DNA of 64,000 nucleotides from Tethya wilhelma (GCA_964030475.1 CAXIPT010000008.1:1429634-1493633); one strand, 5' to 3'; shown: positions 12,956 through 33,644, counted from the stretch's first letter. The notes: generated by a model from the letters alone, not told the origin. Made by a program: numbers and translations.

Positions 12956-13344
12956 CACACACACACACACATGTGCACACGTGCACAGATTAAAAGAGAC
13001 ATATACAATTAATGCACCCTGCTGCCTAGTGATAGAATATTCAGTGGCCCAAGCTCTTCTCTTCCTTTCAAATTTTATGCAGTATAAAAATATCTTCAGA
13101 CATAGACACTGAGCACCCTAAGGCCTGATCTGTGTGTGAAGTAGGCCACAAAAAAACAAACCAGTATCTACAGACCACTGAGGCTCAGACTCAAGCTAAA
13201 CTTGATATATCGTGGCATTATTGTGCCAGATGGCCTTGGAAAATGTTAGTAAGCTTAAATTAGCAGTAGAACAGAATTCTTTACTTACCCTTTTAGCAAT
13301 CCATTCTTTTCAGCTATGCTGCAGATTCCTGTGCACATCAACAT
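11090..13344 (-). CDS. Multi-pass (7TM-like) membrane protein gene, antisense to the RTK cluster; partial
   Basis: Read on the minus strand, exons with good splice sites and matching phases are 12757-12799, 12002-12091, 11546-11597, 11306-11453 and 11090-11212. Two weaker upstream exons are 13289-13344 (possible start ATG at 13344) and 13176-13234. The product holds hydrophobic spans (TFITFAVAWFIPFFIILL; SSYLVAFVLLVVIYW; RIIYFLTVFIINGF) joined by basic loops (KIMRWIKHLRRQH; QARKRI). A Cys-rich loop NCSCWCKPHFG lies between the first two spans. This resembles TM4 to TM6 of a G-protein-coupled receptor, but I cannot assign a family. The last exon ends at a strong donor (11089), and I found no following exon, so the 3' end (a possible TM7) is missing. 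It may be a fragment. The introns hold two MITEs. Confidence 0.55.
11788..11991. repeat. MITE, CCGTATA family
   Basis: The 204-bp element has degenerate inverted ends (CCGTATACTGCTTAAG / TTAAGCGGCATATGG) flanked by TA. The interior is rich in TTTCG / CGAAA. It lies in an intron of the minus-strand gene. Confidence 0.7.
12349..12554. repeat. MITE, CCGTATAGCTCC family
   Basis: The 206-bp element has near-perfect inverted ends (CCGTATAGCTCCAAATTTT) and a TA duplication. It is almost identical, in the opposite orientation, to the copy at 33645-33850, so it moved recently. A hydrophobic ORF reading out of it into 12640 has no acceptor and is not an exon. Confidence 0.9.
12896..12991. repeat. (CA)n microsatellite
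   Basis: A CA dinucleotide run of about 75 bases, followed by a degenerate tail. Any ORF through it is an artefact of the repeat. Confidence 0.95.
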
Positions 13345-13348
13345 GATC

Positions 13349-14668
13349 AATCGAGAAGTGGCGTTAAATGCAGAACGTTAGTCGGTGAAAATTTTAACCC
13401 TTTTTGCACTCAATAAAGGTTTTAGCCATAATTATCTGCTCGCGCAAGCTCACCACAATGCAGATGCTACTCTATGGCTCAGTACTCACTGTACACAATA
13501 ATCCTGCTCACTTATGATGGATGCCATTCACAGTGATCAGATCAATTGCATTGCTTGATCTCATCATGACACTGTTGGGATGCACAGCAGCCCGAAGTGC
13601 AAGAGTGACAATGTGTAACAGTGTGTATTTATCTCTGATGGAGATGGGGGGGGAAGAGGAAGTGATTTGTATAAGAACTTATTAATATACAATTTACAAT
13701 ACATTTTATTGTTGTGTGTGTGCAGACACTGCTAGTGCACATAATTTGCATTTGATCAGTAATCAGTTTGCTTTAAATCTCTGCAATTTCATTCTTGGAA
13801 TTCCTTGATCATGTATTCACTGGGTGTAGTGTGTTCTCGATGGCTGTTAGTTTGACTCTTGCTGACGGTGGGAAGGTGGCTTTTAAGAACAGTGAAGAAT
13901 ACACCAGCATTGCAAAGCCAAGTTGCCAATATGCATCTCTGACTTAGATACTGTTACAAAGTACTCGACATGGACGACTTCAGCCTGCAAAATAATTAGC
14001 AGTATAATTAAATAACACTTACAGCAATTATCTAGGCTATGTGCTATAGCAAATAACATATCTACAACACAGTTCCAATGAAGCTAGATCCTCCTCCTTT
14101 GTCATGTTGCCATAGCTAGCCAGCTCAGTGTACAGCCGGCAGGGGTTTAGAGAATAGCTAGCTACTATAGCTGCATGCATATGACATGTGGAATGCTATA
14201 CACTTCTGATCATTGTGTATATTATACTATAAGCTGTAGCTACAGCTGCTCTCATAAATTAGACAAGTTATTAAATTAAAATTAATAATACTAGATCAAT
14301 TTAGCTATAATCATACACTGCACTCACCATTGAACTGAATTTCATACTTTCAGCACGAGATAGTCTTCTTATAAGCCAGTAAATCTGGTATTTTGGAGTC
14401 AGTATGCTCTCACTCAGTAGTCACAGGAAGGCCTAACTTACATTCTTGGACTCTCTCAATCACGAACAGGGGAAAAAACAGTCTCCCACTTAGCAAAAAA
14501 TTATGCTGAAGTTTGAGCGATCACGTGACCTGGCTAACGTTCTGCAATTAATGGCTCGTCAATGAGCTTGACATCCATGGTTTTTTTCTAAGTAAAATGC
14601 CGTAGTCACAGGGTTAGTCGCGGGTCAAAGGTCGCGGGGCTTCTCGTTGCATAGTGGGATCATAGATA
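13349..14668. other. 5' region of the minus-strand gene, possible untranslated exons
   Basis: On the minus strand an ATG followed by a donor (about 14340) and an acceptor (about 13980) suggest leader exons. Their reading frames close quickly and no coding exon is convincing. A polyG run lies near 13648. Confidence 0.35.
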
Positions 14669-15357
14669 CAGTGCTTGCAGTCTAGAGAGTAGAATTCCCC
14701 ATTTTGAGGTTATGTGAGTATAATTCCCAAACAAAGCACAGGCTTCAAATAATTTTTTTTGGATCATCATCAATATGGATCATTACTCTATAACAAGACT
14801 CAATATGTTGTCATGGCAACCTTTAGGTGCAGAGATATGGCTTCTGATATAAAGCTTTTTTGGAAAATATGTTAGGGAAGAAAACTCTACCTGAGCCTTG
14901 GTCACCATTTTGTCCATCTTGGGTAGGATTTTGGTTGGCTAAAAGCAAACACATCACTTTCAATGAGCATTTTTTCAACTTTTTGACACCATTTTCGGTT
15001 AGCGAAGAAACTCAAGAAATACTAACAGCTAAGATCTGAAACTTGCATGACAAGTTCATCATTAAATGTATTAGCTTTGACTACCATCAGCTTCTTTTGA
15101 AACCCTACACTAAGAGTAATATCTGGGTTAGAACTACAAAATTCCAAAAAAACGTCAAATCTGATTTTGACCACACTCTAAAAATTGGGGAGGTGCAAAA
15201 TGTTTGGCAGTCCTGAGCCACATTAGAGTGTACCTATACCCATAACTAGGCTTATCCATTCAAAAAAAAAGCTTAATATTCATCCTAAAGTTAGATTTGA
15301 CAAAGTTGTTACTTGTAGGCAAAAACATGAATTCTACTCTCTAGACTGCAAGCACTG
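14669..15357. mobile_element. 689-bp TIR element, TA duplication
   Basis: The ends are inverted over about 29 bp (CAGTGCTTGCAGTCTAGAGA...). TA flanks both sides (14667-14668, 15358-15359). No ORF of note. It abuts a second element at 15361. Confidence 0.8.
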
Positions 15358-15360
15358 TAC

Positions 15361-16141
15361 TATAGACTACGTGCACGGGATTGGATTCTTCCCGTTCCCG
15401 CCATTCATCTATGTTTCGCAGCAGGGGGTACCCGGGCTCGATAATTAATTACAGCTGCCGTATGGTACTGTACTTTCACAACAAGCAGGCTGAGCAGCAA
15501 GCTAGAAAATGGCGCTGAACATGCCCAACATTTTGTTCGCTACTGCAAAACATACTCCTTTTCTAGCCAGTTATTATGGCCCATTCCATGTAGGAATGGT
15601 TGCAGAAGTACATGTTTCTATTCTTTGTTCAACTTAGAGAGTTTAACGAAAATTACAGGTCCGACCGTTTTGACAAAAACCATCCAACAACTAAAATGTA
15701 CCAAGACAAAGAAGTCGGCCACTGTACCGCTTACTTGTAAGACTGTGGCTCTAAGGTACCTGGTACCATGTACAACTTGAATCATCTGTCTACTATCCCC
15801 TGGAGAAAAAAGTTGGAAAAGACTCTTTTTGCAGTTCTTAGAGGTACAACCGATCAGCATAACAGCTAAAATGGCGGTCTTTTGTCGTTTTGACAGGATT
15901 TTTTGGGTTTCGAGATCCAGTTCTGGTAGTTCTGCCTCTCTTTGTAACGAAAAGAATCTTTGTTCTCTATAATTCACTGTCTACTAAGGTAGAGCTTGCG
16001 CTTTAGTGCCTAAACAACAACTTTCCACTTTCACAAAAAAATTTTTTTCCAAAAAAATGAAACATAGGTCGCAGATTACGTAAAGTACTAGAGCAATACT
16101 AGTGCGTGGGCGTGAGTCCAATCCCGTGCACGTAGTCTATA
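15361..16141. mobile_element. 781-bp TIR element adjacent to the previous one
   Basis: The inverted ends (TATAGACTACGTGCACGGGA..., about 25 bp) are near perfect. The interior has a minus-strand ORF (15618-15977) with no recognisable domain. CATAGATAC-like sequence lies outside both elements (14661 and 16143), so the two insertions sit side by side in one older site. Confidence 0.75.
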
Positions 16142-16331
16142 GTATCTATGGTTGGAACCAAGCTGTGGATTTTATTTTGGGAGAATTTTACGTGAGGTTC
16201 AAGTCACTTGAAATTGTCCCGACTCTAGGTTGTAGTCAAGGCCTGACTCTGAATTCGATCGTATCACTTCACATATGATCTACCGGACGAATAGCCATTA
16301 ATTGTACATTATATTATGGTAGAAGGCTATC

Positions 16332-24142
<7,811 letters not shown>

Positions 24143-24849
24143 GTACCAACATGTGAAGTACATAAAATTCTATATATACATGATAATGATTCAGCTATAT
24201 CTGTGTGTGTGATTCTTCAATTGTGTGTGTGAACGACAAGATTGCCATTGTCAGCATGTATGCATAGATAATTAACACTACGTACGGGTACGTAGTATTA
24301 ATTATCTATGGTGTATGTAAATATTATCAATAATGCATCACATTGGGTATATTGATGCTCCACCCGGGTGGCCACATTGCCGTGACAGTGACTCAGGATC
24401 TTCCAAGTCTGAATTCTCCTTCAAAGTTTGATCTGCGGCCTCAGTCGTCGACTTGCCAAAAGTCCTATTGCTTCTGGAAAGTCCTGTATGGATAATTTTA
24501 TGAACCAAACTGAAACAGCCACAGAATTCCTTCCGGCTTGTAGAAGTAAATAGACTCAAAATATTCAGTCTTTCTTTATCAGAATTTAACTTACATGTAC
24601 ATTGCCTTTGATCTTCTATGACAATGTGATAAAAGATTATGCTTTTGTTTATTTGTGCCTCTGATGTCATCTTGCCAATATCTTCATCAGTAGCTCAGCT
24701 AGCAATGTGATTCCCACATTGTGACAACACAGATATTGAGGACAGAAGAGTAACACTGACCGGCAATACTTTAGGAAGAATGATGTTGGAGCATACAAAA
24801 TGTTTGCTTAATTGGTCATGCTGATCGAGGTGGCCAGTGCTCTGAATAG
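24143..24849. other. Flank between gene 3 and the gene 4 relic
   Basis: The first part matches the flank after gene 1. A 48-bp near-perfect hairpin (CATAGATAATTAA...CTACGTAC) lies at 24263-24310. A minus-strand ORF at 24338-24670 shows no recognisable domain and I do not call it a gene. Confidence 0.55.
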
Positions 24850-25003
24850 GTGCTATTACACTTTCCATTATTGGGATCATCATAGGAACTGTATCAGTAA
24901 TTGCTTCGGTACTGGTAGTGGCAATCATGATAGCAATTACTATTTTTCTTGTAAGGAAACAAAGGAAAACTCAACACAGTATCCAACTTGACGAACTGAC
25001 AAG
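24850..25003 (+). pseudogene. Orphan transmembrane exon of a fourth SRCR-RTK copy
   Basis: The exon has a TAG acceptor and a GT donor in the same phases as gene 3's membrane exon. It codes GAITLSIIGIIIG..., a hydrophobic helix, then LVRKQRKTQHSIQLDELTR, closely related to gene 3. The following intron (25004-25187) also aligns with gene 3's. The next exon begins with the matching AATAGTCTAACAT and then breaks off at about 25195. No kinase or SRCR exons follow. I infer a truncated copy. Confidence 0.85.
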
Positions 25004-25270
25004 GTATAGTTTTATGATTAGGAAATGTATATAGCCAATGCATACTACATCCAAACCAACATCATGCACTCTGAATTTAGAAAGGAGCTATGACGTCTGA
25101 TTTAGATGTTGTTTGTCACTTACTCACTTGTATCAGACAGTAACTTATTGTAGTGAACAAATTCATGCAAATAAAATATAATAGTCTAACATTTAATATA
25201 TCGATCATTACTGTATTTTGTTTAAATGCATGTTCACATACAGGAAATCCTAACTACTCAGTGTAGTTAA

Positions 25271-25911
25271 GGATGCCTCAAAAGTTAAGCAAAGTTAAGG
25301 ACCTAGTTAAAAACAAACCCTTTCATATTTTAACTATAAATATTATTCTTGCATTAGTAGACCAAACTTGGTGATCATCATATTATTATAGTGTATTTGA
25401 CATTAATTATGAAAATGAAAGTCAAATAATGTTATACTTTTGAAATTGAGGATCACTAGCACTCCTTGCAGAACACTTATCAGATCTGCCTGGAAATTTG
25501 GGTACCTACTGTTTGTCCGTAAGATATAAGCAATACGCATATATAATTAGGTGTGCAATATTTAGAAACAGCCATATTTTGCTCTGTATCTACCAAATAA
25601 TATTTCGGGGACCAAATTTCCAGGTAGATTCAATATCTTAATAATAAATATAATATTTTTACAAAATATGACACTCTAGAAACTAGTCCTAGTGATCCTC
25701 ATTTTTGCTTAAAGGTATTACAATGCGGCCATGCTCCTGCCCCACCCCCAAAGGTCACATGACACCAAAACTTTAAATGTGCGGTGCATCAACAGCTATT
25801 TAATTAATACCCATTGTGTTTTGGGGAAAATATGTAATATTTTTATCAAAATACATTCCATTATTCAAGTTTTGCCCATGCAGTTTATAAAAGTTAATTA
25901 ATAAGGCATCC
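25271..25911. mobile_element. 641-bp element flanked by TTAA
   Basis: TTAA flanks both ends, which are short inverted repeats (GGATGCCT / AGGCATCC). It has no coding capacity. It interrupts the truncated gene 4 region and is next to an ~850-bp family fragment. Confidence 0.65.
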
Positions 25912-25919
25912 TTAACTAT

Positions 25920-26360
25920 ACACTGGTGGAGAGGAGAGAGAGGCAGTGAGGTATGTGAGCTTGTAGGGTGTTTGTGTGTGTCTTGAATATCATGACTGGG
26001 TGGGAGCAGTTTTCCTGCTTACCTGTTAGGCATTTTGTGAGAGAATGTGGTTGTCAAAAGTGTATACATAGTACAAAAAGCCTTCTACAGACTTGATGAG
26101 CAGTTTTTCAATATACGTTTCTTTGTTCATCTGTTGTCTTTCAAGCCGCTTGGTAGTTCCCTGTGAGTGATCGAGTGGCAAATATGGCAGAAAATTCCAT
26201 CTACTAAATTTGACCTTTGACCCTTTTGACCAATAATGAGCCATTTTGAGACCAGATCCTTGTGTGGGTGGGGATCAAAATAAAACATTAATGATATTCA
26301 TAGGCTCATAGAAACTCTTGATACTATCTCAAAGCTGAGACCTCTAACCTTAAATGATAC
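25920..26360. repeat. Fragment of the TTTTGAGTGGGC-TIR family
   Basis: It shares about 370 bp (from GGTGGAGAGGAGAGA) with the copies at 49978, 51899 and 60430. The terminal 80 bases are rearranged. Confidence 0.75.
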
Positions 26361-28060
26361 TCTATGTGATTGGTTTGTCTTTGGACTGCGACACAATGCT
26401 AACGCTGCCTGCTCTCTGAGACAGCTGAGTTCACTTACAAGAATTCGCTCAGGCTATGGAAGTGGCTGACTAAAGTTCAAAGTCTTTCAAGACTTCCACT
26501 GAACATCCAGTACGAAAACTGTGCACTAGCTCCCTCGAAGAACCTCTGCTATTGATGTAATTGCCCAAGTCACAAGGCCACTACTAGCAAGACGCATGTG
26601 GTAAGAAAGGCCACCGGCATTGCTCCCGCATACAGTCAAAATTGAAGGCACTATTGCGGAAGAATTCATGGCCTACAAGGGAAAGCACTGGAGTAAGAAA
26701 CCAGAGAAAACTGATCAGATCCAGAGCAAACAGCTGACTGAGACTTGTAATATCGTGAGTGGTAAGGGCTTTAACAACTTCTTTTAGTATCCAAATACCA
26801 AGACAAAATACAAGAACAGAGTAGTTGCTTAAATACAAAAAGGAGAACATCTAGAACATTCTAAAGTCACACACATCCTGTCTACACATTAACTATTCAC
26901 TAGCTAGACATAAAGCTAAGCATTCTATAGCACAAAGTGAAAAAGAGATATACCACATCCCAAAAGCAAGTTATAAAATCATACCTATCTTGAAATTCTA
27001 AAAGTGTGATTAACAGGAAGTACTCTTAAGATAGAAGGTAAACATCAATACAATTAAAATATTACTAAAGAGTTCTAAAGAGTTACTAAAGAGTTCAAAG
27101 GATTATCACAAGACTGATGGATCCAGTGACGACAATCCTATCTTCAAACTACTCTATCCAACCAATCAAAGTTCCACTTATCATTAACGATCAGTGCCTC
27201 ACCAAAAAATTAGACACTGTAGCCGCTGTCTCCATTATTTCTGAGGCCACTAAGAGGAAACTTTTTCCTCATGAAAAACTCTACAACTCTCAGAATGTCT
27301 TGAAGACATATATATGGATGAAATAATTAGACTATAAAAGGAAACCTGTATTTTCATGTGAAGAACAGTGATAATTGCAATTGCCAAACTGCAGTTGGTA
27401 GTAGTTGTAGTCGATGGAAGATAGTCCTAAATTGGCTCAAGTATCTTAAGTTGAACCGGAAAGAGACATGCAGCTACTGTGCACTCAATCTGGAATGATT
27501 CCATAGTACAATGGCATATTCTTCAGGTGAACACCATGAATGCACCAAAGTTTTTCAAACCTCGCACTGTTCCTTATGCTATCAAAGATGATGCAAGAAA
27601 CGATTGAACTAGCTTTGAGCAGACCGTGGTGAGTGGGCTGTGCGCATTGTAGCCATTCCACAGAAGGACAGACTTTGTACAAGCTTTAAGGTTACTGTTA
27701 ACCAAGCACTTATGTACGTAGTACCCCTTACACAAGCCCGAAGATATGTTTGCAACACTGTCATATTAATGCAGCATTATCTGGAGGGAAGATTTTACCA
27801 AATTAAACCTGTCTAAAGCATACCTGCAGTTACAATTAACTAGACACAAAATCAAGGTTGTACGTCACCACCAACGTCTCTACCAATGTAGCTGCGACTT
27901 CTATTTGGGGTTGCCTCTGCACCAGTTGCGAAAATGACTTTGCTCGTTTCTGGGGCTACTGATACTATGATAAGTTCATCACAGATTCAAAAGCCTGAGC
28001 GAGAATTGATGCCACAGATCCATGAGGTGCTTGAATTGTACCCGCATCATGCATGCCCGG
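26361..28060 (+). pseudogene. Decayed Ty3/gypsy retrotransposon (gag-protease-RT relic)
   Basis: Read across shifting frames there is a gag end (FGLRHNANAAC, then a broken CCHC knuckle region). Next comes a protease remnant (residues like KLDTVAAVSIIS, with the catalytic DTG changed to DTV) near 27190-27240. Reverse-transcriptase traces follow (PKFFKPRTVPYA, FKVTVNQAL, LQLQL). Stops and indels are frequent, so it is dead. It is a different lineage from the intact element at 37043-43908. Confidence 0.7.
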
Positions 28061-30612
28061 CAGTAATTAATAATTATGTTTCAATTTGCCTCCGTATTGC
28101 TCTTGTTCACCAAATGAGACATAATTAAACATACACAAACTTACAGAATGAACTTACAGAATCAACACCAACCTATAATTTTTCTATTTAAAGTACACTC
28201 ACACTGAGTGGGCTTCTCGCTAATTTCTGTTAAGTTACATGTCCGGGTCTTTGAAAACGGTATAAGATTGATTGCTATAATTATGGATCCATGCGGCAAG
28301 AATTTGCTCTTCACCGCCGCTTGATTTTTGCCATGCCATCTTGATTACTTTTGATGTCATGCATGTTGCCATATAGCTGCATTCCATTTAAAGCTCACCG
28401 TGTGTCACTATCCAAGGGCATCTGCAACATACTAGATGTTATGCTATGATCATGATTGTATAATTATTGTATTACTATGTATATTTATACAGTTTCATGA
28501 ACATAACTACAATTTCAATGCCAGGGAACCATGAATGCTTCTAGGTAGCTATAGTAGGAATTCAGTATCGGTGTTCAGTAGGAGCCACGGTGGGCTACCA
28601 CAGTACGTAGAACACATTTTCCACCTTGTTTAAATCAGGAAGTTTATTATGCTACTTAAGAAGAGAAAGTATTATACTTTGGTAACTGCTAATTGAAGAA
28701 TCTAAATAAAGAATGTCACACGGAGTGTTCAGTAAATGTTCAAGTGTAGATGTCATCACACATGTGACCTAGCTTACGGGTCAATGACTCCACAAATCAA
28801 GAGAGTGCCCTCAAGATTTTTATCTCGTGTATATTCACTCATGGGTTTTGTTGTGTCGAGAAGACCATGCCAAGTGGTCGTGTATTTGCATCTGATGCAG
28901 GATCTGATTCAGAACTTGAGTTGACTAGTGTCAATGCTTGATCCAAGTACGAATCCCAGCTTGATCTCAAGATTTTTCCAATGCGGATATGTCACAGCGT
29001 AGGTTTTAATGGAACATGGTAACATGCACCTACAGTCAAAATCAGAAAACATGCGTGACATTAAATGATGATGACAGTACTTGGTTACTTATATATGTAC
29101 AGGTATAACACACAAGACAAGCTTTAGTCTAGTAAAGTAAAGAGGCACTCCAGGGCAGTCTAAGCTGCAGCTAACTTTGAAAAACATATTGACAAAAGCA
29201 ATATGATTAGCTCATTAGAAAGCAGAGCAAATCACAAAGGCATCATGAATTGTAGCTAACACACACTACACATAGTATGATTAGTGGGTGTGGTCCAAAG
29301 CTAAGCACTTGGAGAAACGTGTCTCGCATGTGAAAAATGTAATTCTACTAGATGGTTCAAAGTACCATCAATTTTTGTCGCTAGATCTATATACCTTTTT
29401 GGAGTTAGACAGAGGGACAGAAATACAACTACGGCAACATTCTGCACATCCGTAAATGTAGGCTGAGGGTTATTATAGTTTTAAACTTAAGAGTTCAGTG
29501 TCATGGTTCAAATCCACTGCATTACTCCCTTCTCTAGGATGAAGAGAGTACCTTGCTCTAATGTGTACTATCTTCCACCATGCACCAGTAGTCTTGTAGA
29601 GCCTGGGAGAATTAAGTACACTGATAGTGCACCTTCTGTACAAATCTCCATCCTCAGAAATTATTCCTTGGCATGCTTTTTGGCTATGGAATATAAGATC
29701 ATCGTCATCAGAGGGAGGGAAAATGAACCAATATCATCAATTGCTGGACACGAACTATTGGCACCACACAGGTGTCATCCTTGTGTGTCACAGTTGCTGT
29801 GCATCTATAGAGCTTCAGTACCAAGTCTTAGTTGTCTGAATGGAGATGCTAACTGATATTCCTCTAGTTAAGGATACTGTTTGTATTTATTTAAACGAAA
29901 CGAAATTTTTTTCGTAAAAATCAGTATCAGTTTAGTTAAAAATGGCGGAGATATGGCCATAAAATTTTTGACATCAAACATAGCCATAGATAAGGCAGTT
30001 CATCTTTGTTTTATTGCTTTCAGAGTTTATTTTTTATACTGACAGACAACTTTTTGTGGAATACTGCTTCATAAAATGAAAGAAACACTCACACAGTGAG
30101 CAGACCTGACCTCAGCGTGAGTCGAAAATCAACAAACCTTGCCAAGCAAGTAAGTGATTTTTTAAAAACTCTTCGCTAGACCCTCACAATCAGTTGTATT
30201 TCTGCGTGGCTGCCTTGATTCACTCCACTAAGCCTACTATTGCAGATATTTGATGTCAAAAAAATTGCTAAATTTTGAGCTCTGTTTCAGTTGGCTAAAC
30301 TTGTGCCAACAAACAAATTCAGCCTAGAGTAGCATAAATTATAGCTGAACTAGTGTAAAGTCTCAACACTGTGCAATAAGTATAGGTTTTGCTAAAATAC
30401 TGAATAATGTGCAGTGTGGTCTTGCAATTATTTTGCCTGTATCCCGGAACCTTAACATAACTCATGTATGATACCCAACTGTTGGCATATACCTTCTGAG
30501 TACATATATACTTCCTGTACAGCACCCATCTTCACAATTAAAAGGTTTTGGTCGTGGTTCACCGGCCTCTTACGTGGTTTGAATCGACCAAAATCGATTA
30601 AGGTTAGAGGTC
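28061..30612. other. No gene recognised
   Basis: 2.5 kb of AT-rich sequence. The longest ORF (29503-29856) has no recognisable motif, no convincing splice context and no relatives in the window. I see nothing I can support here. Confidence 0.5.
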
Positions 30613-31513
30613 TTTGAGTGGGCGGGGATCAAAATAAAACATTAATGATATTCATAGGCTCTACTATCTCTAAGCCGAGAGGATTTGGTTTCAACAAAAG
30701 GGTCAAAGGTCAAATTTAGTAGCTCTCTAAAGCAAATTTTTCTGCCACTGCCACTCACTCACAGGGAACAACTACCAGGTGGCTTGAAAGACAACAGATA
30801 AACAAAAAAACGTACGTTGAAAAAAAGCAAAAAAACTGTTCATCAAGTCTGTAGAAGGCTTTTATACTATATATACACTTTTGACAACCACATTCTCTCA
30901 TGAAATTAATGTCTAACAGGTATACATGAAAACTGCTCCCGTCCAGTCAAAAACTCAGCATGATATTCAAGACACACATGTGGTACAAACACCCTACAAG
31001 CTCACATACCTCACTGCCTCTCCTCTTCACCAGGGAAGAAAAGAAAAATAGATTTTATACAGCCTGGCCTGTTAAATTCAAGTTTTCTTGTACAGGCTCA
31101 CTTTGAGCTCACCATGTGGCAGAGGGGTCAAAGATTAGAGGTCAAAAGTCAATCACACTCAAAACATGCTTGGTTCGATACGCCCACCAAGCTTTGAAGT
31201 CACAGCTAGCACACAGTCTCCGCTAGCCATCCTGCAAACTTACTGCATGCATATCACTACACAGCTAGCCATCCTATTCCATGCACAAGACACACCCATA
31301 CAGTACTTTTTAAGTAATCTGTTTTCAAAGAATGCTTCTTTGATGTGGTCTAATTTGCAGTCACTTGTATGAAGACAACTTCCGGTCATCAGGAAAATGA
31401 TCTTCAGCACCTCCTGAACACTTTTATTTTTTATTGTATGTTTAATCTTGGACGTCCCCCTTCATAATCCACTAATTAAAATTAGTACTAGCAAAATCTC
31501 CGGCCGCTCAGAA
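30613..31513 (-). mobile_element. TTTTGAGTGGGC-TIR family, inverted copy
   Basis: It starts TTTGAGTGGGCGG and ends with a degenerate inverse (CCGGCCGCTCAGAA). The interior matches the copies at 51899 and 60430 in reverse orientation. It is non-coding. Confidence 0.8.
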
Positions 31514-32061
31514 TACCCTAACCTTAAGGCCAGTAAAAAAAATTCTTAGTTTTTCGGGCCTACCTGCTTCAGTTTGTTTATTTTATTGATTCTTGTGTTG
31601 TAAAATACCATGCATCTCTCGAGTCCTATTGAGCATGGGTAACACTAAAAGTAGGCATGGTACATCCAGTAACAAAATGCCTCCTTCTGGCATTCTTTGT
31701 TAAAAAAAACCCTGAGAAACTAAGATTAGGCCAACATTAAATTTTGTTGAATACTAGTTTCTCATCAACCGCCCGCATGATTTTTCTTGGAGTTTGGATT
31801 TTTCTCATTATCTCATTATTTACTACTGTGCATGCGTATATAGATCTAAATAATCACGTGACAGTTAGAATGCACAAAGAGAATGAAGGCACGGTACTTT
31901 TGCAGGCATTTTGTGAGTAAGAGTCTGGAGCCTAACTTGCTCCTTAAAGAAATCAAGACGCTTATAACTTACAGCATATTTGTAAAATGCTTGTGCCATC
32001 ATTGCCATGGAGAATTGAAGTCTTGGAGTCACGAAACGTGACGTTTCAAGGGTGTGGCGAG
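31514..32061. other. No gene recognised
   Basis: Spacer between two mobile elements. No ORF or repeat that I can support. Confidence 0.5.
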
Positions 32062-32407
32062 CAGTGGCGGATTTAGGGTGGTTCCTAGGGTTCCATGGAA
32101 CCCCTTGAGACCTCGCATAATAATTAACTGTGGGGACTGGAAAAGTGCTAACTGGAACCCCCCTTTCAACTTAAAAATACCAAAAGCAACTCAAAATCTC
32201 ACTGTATATCAGTCTTTGGTTTACGATAATATAGTTTCTGACTCTTTCTTTCTCCATTCAGGCCTTGTTGTGGCAAAATCTAACTGTCCGCACGCTAAAG
32301 AGGCGGGGCTTTACGAACGGAAGTGGGCAAGGCTTGGCTAAAATTTTCCGTGCGCTTCGCGTGCATTGATTGGAACCCTTCTATTTCAAATCCTAGATCC
32401 ACCACTG
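32062..32407. mobile_element. 346-bp TIR element, CAGTGGCGGAT family
   Basis: The inverted ends (CAGTGGCGGATTTAGG / CCTAGATCCACCACTG) are flanked by a 5-bp duplication GCGAG (32057-32061, 32408-32412). Relatives are at 32797-33148 and 52888-53164. It is non-autonomous. Confidence 0.88.
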
Positions 32408-32796
32408 GCGAGAATAATAAATAATGATAATGAGCCTCCCAGCCCTTATGCCAGTTTCAAGTATATGAAACTAACAATCAACAAATCTTGGCCTTAGTAC
32501 ATCAACCTTAACTTTCTCCCTTCATCTTGCAGTTTAGAATCCTCAGTCAATCATGAATGTCCTCAGTGTTCCGAGTGTTGTGAAGTTTTTTTTTAATTTT
32601 CTTTATCTTGATGTGGAGTTTATGCTTTGTCTGCACTCAGACACCTGAGAAGGTTGGACACTTTTGTTGAGCACACCTTTACAGCAGAGATTCCATGCGA
32701 CAGGAAACTCGTGACATGCTTGTTGGAGGCCCCCTGGGCCATCTCTCCTTACCATCTGTTCTTAAGTCAAACTAGACTGACTAAACTATACCCTGA

Positions 32797-33148
32797 CAGT
32801 GGCGGATTTAGGGGGAGATCCAAGAGATCCATGGATCCCCCTTTCAGCTGGAAACCCATCATACAGCTGCACAGCTACACAGATGAAAAAGTAGCATCAA
32901 AGATCCCCCTTTCAATTTGAAAAAAGAAAAATAATTCAAAATTTCACTTTTTTGTGGAAGATAGAAGAGTTTCTGTCTGTGTCTTGCCGTTTTTTCGCCA
33001 TTCAGGCCCTGATCTGCCAAAATTTTAGCTGCATGCACGCAAAAGGGGCGGATTTTCAAACCGGAAGTGGGCGTGGTTATGCAAAAAATTTCCGTATGCT
33101 CTGCGCGCACATTGGTTAGATCCCCCCTATATAAAATCCTAGACCTGA
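32797..33148. repeat. CAGTGGCGGAT-family element, right end damaged
   Basis: It has an intact left end (CAGTGGCGGATTTAGGG). The right end stops at CCTAGACC and has lost the terminal CACTG. The interior is close to 52888-53164 in reverse. Confidence 0.8.
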
Positions 33149-33644
33149 GTTACGAGTTTGTACCACTGCAAATTAGCTAGCTATCCGCTCAATTAGGGTC
33201 TTGGCTGACCTGACTTCCAAATGCAACACTTCCAAGATTCAAAACACTTTTGTAACACAAGTTCACCCAGGCATTACTATAATAACACACTAAGAATCAT
33301 AAAAATACAGTTTCATTATTTCAGAGTTCAAATCATCCAAGTGTCTGGTACCATAATAACCACTAATTACATGGGCATTTATTTAATATCTATACCAGGC
33401 ATTTATTTTGATGCTGTGCTGGGCATGGATGTTATATACCCAGCTCTCAAATAAATGCCTGGTCTCAAAATTAACAATCTCACCAAATATATAAAGGGGG
33501 GAGGGGGGGGGATTAAAATATGAAAATAGAAAAAAATTGTAAGTATCTCTGGAACCCATGGTGGTCCCACAACAAAACATAAGGAACATATCATAAAGGC
33601 AATGATATTTTATTCTATTGTGATTGATAGTGTATATACAATTA
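33149..33644. other. No gene recognised; G-rich tract
   Basis: Contains a G-rich run near 33496-33512. The minus-strand ORF here is shared partly with the MITE and is not supported. Confidence 0.5.

Noticed and set aside
12736..13112. Thr/His-alternating ORFs
   Set aside because: Translation of a (CA)n microsatellite.
29503..29856. 117-codon plus-strand ORF
   Set aside because: No domain, no splice context, no relatives in the window; compatible with chance.
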